From Sedimentisphaerales bacterium (lineage in GTDB: Bacteria; Planctomycetota; Phycisphaerae; Sedimentisphaerales; SG8-4): DNA of 16,969 nt. Below the pieces are notes generated by a model, which did no database searches, had not been told where the DNA came from, and saw only the letters and a program-made list of their open reading frames with translations. Below are positions 14,764-16,969 of the stretch, one piece after another. Location of the stretch: contig JAFGJR010000261.1 in NCBI GenBank assembly GCA_016928975.1, positions 1 to 16,969 on the forward strand, in the 5' to 3' direction. Position 1 is the first letter of the stretch. Every line of letters begins with the position of its first letter. The position numbers were made by a program, and so were the translations under genes.

Positions 14764-16182
14764 TTACGGCTGATTTGGGTCAGCACAATCGAGTGCGTTG
14801 CACTCCAGCCAATGCGCCTGCAGGATAGCCAGATCCTCGTCGTTCACCCGGCAGTCGCCGTTGATGTCGCCGGGGATGGGCACGTAATCGGGCAGCGACT
14901 GAGCCGCCTCGCAACTGTCGTTGTAGACGTTGATCGTAAGGGTATCCGAGCCGGTCTTCTCACCATCGTTCGCCGTGATCTGAAGCACGTAGGTGCCCGC
15001 TTCGCCCAGCGTGACGGTGGTGGCTGCGGCGGTCGCGTCGGCGATTGTGGCCACACCGTCGTTGGGTTCCGTAGTGACTGACCAGACCGACGTGGTGGGG
15101 TCCATGTCTTCAATGGTCGCGGAGATGGCCACCTCTGCGATACCGTCTTTCAGCCAGGTTGTCACGTCGGCGCCGGTTTTGACCACGGGCGCCAGGTTGT
15201 CCACATAGAAATCAAAGATCGGTCCCCAATTCGGGTCTGTCACGCCGGGAGTATAGGTATCGACGGCCCAGTAGTAACGCGTCTTGGGATCCACCGTCAC
15301 GGCGATGGACGTCAGAACCTTCTTTGTGACAATCAATTGGGCCGCGCTGAGGTCGGCACTGGTGCCGAACCACACATCCACAGGCGTACCTGGGGCCACG
15401 CTCCAACTCAGGGTGACGTCCCCCGGCGTGATATTGTCACCGTCGCCCGGCACAGGATTCAGCGGGTGCAGCCCCTTGACGACAAGCTGGCCGTCAATCG
15501 TTTCCACGATCACGGTTCCCACGCCTCGGTAGGCTATGATGGTGCCGTTGGCAATGTTCGCGTTGATCACGTCGGCACGCGCCTGGGAGAACGCCTGCGT
15601 CATCACACCGCCGCGGACGTCCATGCCGGCCTTGGAGTTGGCGCCGGCGCGGAAACGCAGGGGAAGTGCTGAACTCGACAGAAGATTCAAGGAGCCGCCG
15701 CGGATCTCCACGGTTCCGTCGCCGCCGGCGTCCTCACCGATCCCAAGCTCCTGGGCGTTGAGATTGACAACGCCGTCGTAGTCTATCACCAACATGCCGC
15801 GCCCCAGGAATCCTATGAACATGCGGGCGTTGGCGTTGTACACGCCGCCCAGGACTTCCAGCAGATGCGGCTCTTCCGGGGCGCCCGCGTAGCCGATGAT
15901 GCTCCAGTCGCGAACGGCCAGTTTCGCGCCGTCGACCAGGCGCAGGTGGCCGGCTCCGCCGCCTTCTATGGCCGTGTGCTTGATCGTACCCGCATCATAG
16001 TCGAGAATACAGAATCCACCGTCAACGACTTGGACCTTGTCATCCTGGTCCGGGAGCCCTGCGGACCAGTTGGCAGGGTTGCTCCAGAGTTGGCTGACGG
16101 CCCCGGTAAAGCGGGTATCCGCGGACAACGAGCCCGTCAGCAACAACGTAATACAGATACGCAAAACAACTCGTGATTTCAT
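14764..16182 (-). CDS. Secreted beta-helix-like/FN3-like/PKD-like protein with C-terminal dockerin
   Basis: A 472-residue exported protein. Residues 1-21 are a signal peptide (VLRICITLLLTGSLSA). About 30-235 is repetitive, Gly-rich, beta-helix-like sequence (WSNPANWSAGLPDQDD at its start, then repeats of the type GxxxVxxxxGxLxL). About 240-328 is an FN3-like module with DVWFGTS and YYWAVDTY. About 329-420 is PKD/cadherin-like (AGTYVLQITANDGEKTGSDT). About 436-460 is a dockerin half-repeat (GDINGDCRVNDEDLAILQAH). The ATG at 16182 follows GGAGG at 7 nt; the longer frame to 16275 would place the promoter inside the gene. Proteins of this plan are abundant in Phycisphaerae and are presumed to be cell-surface or matrix proteins. 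No enzyme motif was seen. Confidence 0.85.
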   Translation of the reverse strand: MKSRVVLRICITLLLTGSLSADTRFTGAVSQLWSNPANWSAGLPDQDDKVQVVDGGFCILDYDAGTIKHTAIEGGGAGHLRLVDGAKLAVRDWSIIGYAGAPEEPHLLEVLGGVYNANARMFIGFLGRGMLVIDYDGVVNLNAQELGIGEDAGGDGTVEIRGGSLNLLSSSALPLRFRAGANSKAGMDVRGGVMTQAFSQARADVINANIANGTIIAYRGVGTVIVETIDGQLVVKGLHPLNPVPGDGDNITPGDVTLSWSVAPGTPVDVWFGTSADLSAAQLIVTKKVLTSIAVTVDPKTRYYWAVDTYTPGVTDPNWGPIFDFYVDNLAPVVKTGADVTTWLKDGIAEVAISATIEDMDPTTSVWSVTTEPNDGVATIADATAAATTVTLGEAGTYVLQITANDGEKTGSDTLTINVYNDSCEAAQSLPDYVPIPGDINGDCRVNDEDLAILQAHWLECNALDCADPNQP

Positions 16183-16246
16183 TGCACTGCCTCCTACGCA
16201 AAATGGTTGATTGATTTGCCTGACACTCGTGCACACACCACAGTCA

Positions 16247-16275
16247 ATAATATCAAGGTTAGGACACGATTTCAA
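16247..16275 (-). promoter_or_regulatory. Sigma-70-type promoter of the dockerin gene
   Basis: On the minus strand: TTGAAA (plus-strand 16270-16275), 17-nt spacer, TATTAT (plus-strand 16247-16252). Transcription should start near 16240, giving a leader of about 58 nt. It confirms the start at 16182 rather than 16275. Confidence 0.72.
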
Positions 16276-16459
16276 GGCTCTCGTTCACCGATAAAGCCTT
16301 CGAAACACGCCAATTCGTCGAAATTGAGTATTTTGACGCCCTTTTGCCGTTCGACCGGCGATTCCTCGTATGGAGCTTTGAACAGTTCATTGAAAAGATG
16401 CTCTTCCTTCCGACATCCGATGTCTTTGGGGGCCACCGTCCGCGAGCGGCAAGAGCTGG

Positions 16460-16969
16460 TTAATAGTCCTTGTACTTTCTGAGCCAAACGGGCCAATCGC
16501 TCGGCACTACGCCGCCGGTCTTCGTCCACGGGCCACTCGTGTTGTACTTGCGGTGCCACTTTAACGTCCACAGTTCCTTAAGCCCGACGTGCCGGACCGA
16601 CCAGTCACAGAACGCGAGATTTGTCCAGCCATTGTGCCGGTCGATGCAGAAATGGTTCATCTCTCCCTCACCCACGGTTACACTGCCCCACCGAAAATCA
16701 AGCGGAGTCTGGACCGGGACATCGGTCTCAAAAGGCCACGCATCGTGCCATGTGGAATCCCCAAGGAGGGGGATCTGATTCGCATGTTTCAGAGCTTGTG
16801 TGGTCTTCCAGAAGAACTCGACCTTGCGCCCTCCCTCGCGGTCCCTGAGCATGTAATCGGTCCAGTTGTTGGCGCCATAGCTGCTGGTGAAGTCTTTCTC
16901 CGCCCCTTCTCCTGAGGCCGGGTAGCGATTGGCGAACGTCGCGTGCCAGGCCTTGTAGGTCCCCCAGTC
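16460..16969 (-). CDS. Pilin-like H-X9-DG protein, partial (5' end outside the window)
   Basis: The frame is open from the window edge, so the N-terminus is missing; 169 residues remain, ending at TAA (16460-16462). The visible part reads DWGTYKAWHATFANRYPASG, then SSYGANNWTDY, and later RHNGWTNLAFCDWSVRHVGL and LKELWTLKWHRKYN. His and Asp are separated by nine residues, as in the prepilin-type processing-associated H-X9-DG domain, though Trp replaces the Gly. Full-length members have an N-terminal type IV prepilin cleavage/methylation signal and are very numerous in planctomycetes; their exact roles are mostly unknown. The ATG at 16852 is internal, not the start. Confidence 0.85.
   Translation of the reverse strand, partial: DWGTYKAWHATFANRYPASGEGAEKDFTSSYGANNWTDYMLRDREGGRKVEFFWKTTQALKHANQIPLLGDSTWHDAWPFETDVPVQTPLDFRWGSVTVGEGEMNHFCIDRHNGWTNLAFCDWSVRHVGLKELWTLKWHRKYNTSGPWTKTGGVVPSDWPVWLRKYKDY

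Noticed and set aside
16272..16571. 99-codon minus-strand frame between the dockerin and H-X9-DG genes
   Set aside because: It overlaps the end of the H-X9-DG gene in another frame, has no ribosome binding site that I can see, and ends within the dockerin promoter. A small gene in 16276-16459 cannot be excluded, but nothing supports it.

Overview
The window looks like part of a planctomycete chromosome, most likely class Phycisphaerae (Sedimentisphaerales-type). Pointers are the GC-rich coding style, a TIGR02999-type ECF sigma factor paired with a TPR/propeller Ser/Thr kinase, secreted proteins that mix PD40 propeller, dockerin, LamG and discoidin modules, and a pilin-like H-X9-DG protein at the right edge. 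This assignment is inference from gene families. No rRNA, tRNA, insertion sequence or CRISPR array was seen.

Layout, left to right. 1-822 has no confident gene. 823-4440 (minus) holds two tandem paralogues: secreted PD40-propeller/dockerin proteins with the same N-terminal half and leader but different C-terminal modules (FN3-like plus discoidin versus LamG). 4798-9001 (minus) holds an ECF sigma factor followed by a 1178-residue membrane Ser/Thr kinase with a GTG start. 9002-9306 is a divergent control region with a 16-bp direct repeat and hairpins. 9307-11539 (plus) is a tight operon: ECF sigma factor, single-pass anti-sigma-like protein and secreted PDZ/coiled-coil protein, closed by a clear intrinsic terminator. 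11731-12639 (plus) is an orphan ParA ATPase with its own near-consensus promoter. 12640-13242 is gene-poor and contains a 39-codon remnant of an ECF sigma factor plus two notable dyads. 13243-13797 (minus) is a COQ7-like diiron protein. 14082-14285 (minus) is a small CPHC protein with a near-consensus promoter. 14449-14748 may hold a short transcript. 14764-16182 (minus) is a secreted dockerin protein, and 16460-16969 (minus) is a partial H-X9-DG protein.

Working model. Two ECF modules lie head to head. One is probably controlled by a kinase whose predicted outer part is a TPR/propeller sensor. The other is probably controlled by a membrane anti-sigma factor and a secreted PDZ protein. The secreted propeller/dockerin proteins downstream of the kinase are plausible outputs or partners of the left module. 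The pairing is visible in gene order; the signalling link is inference.
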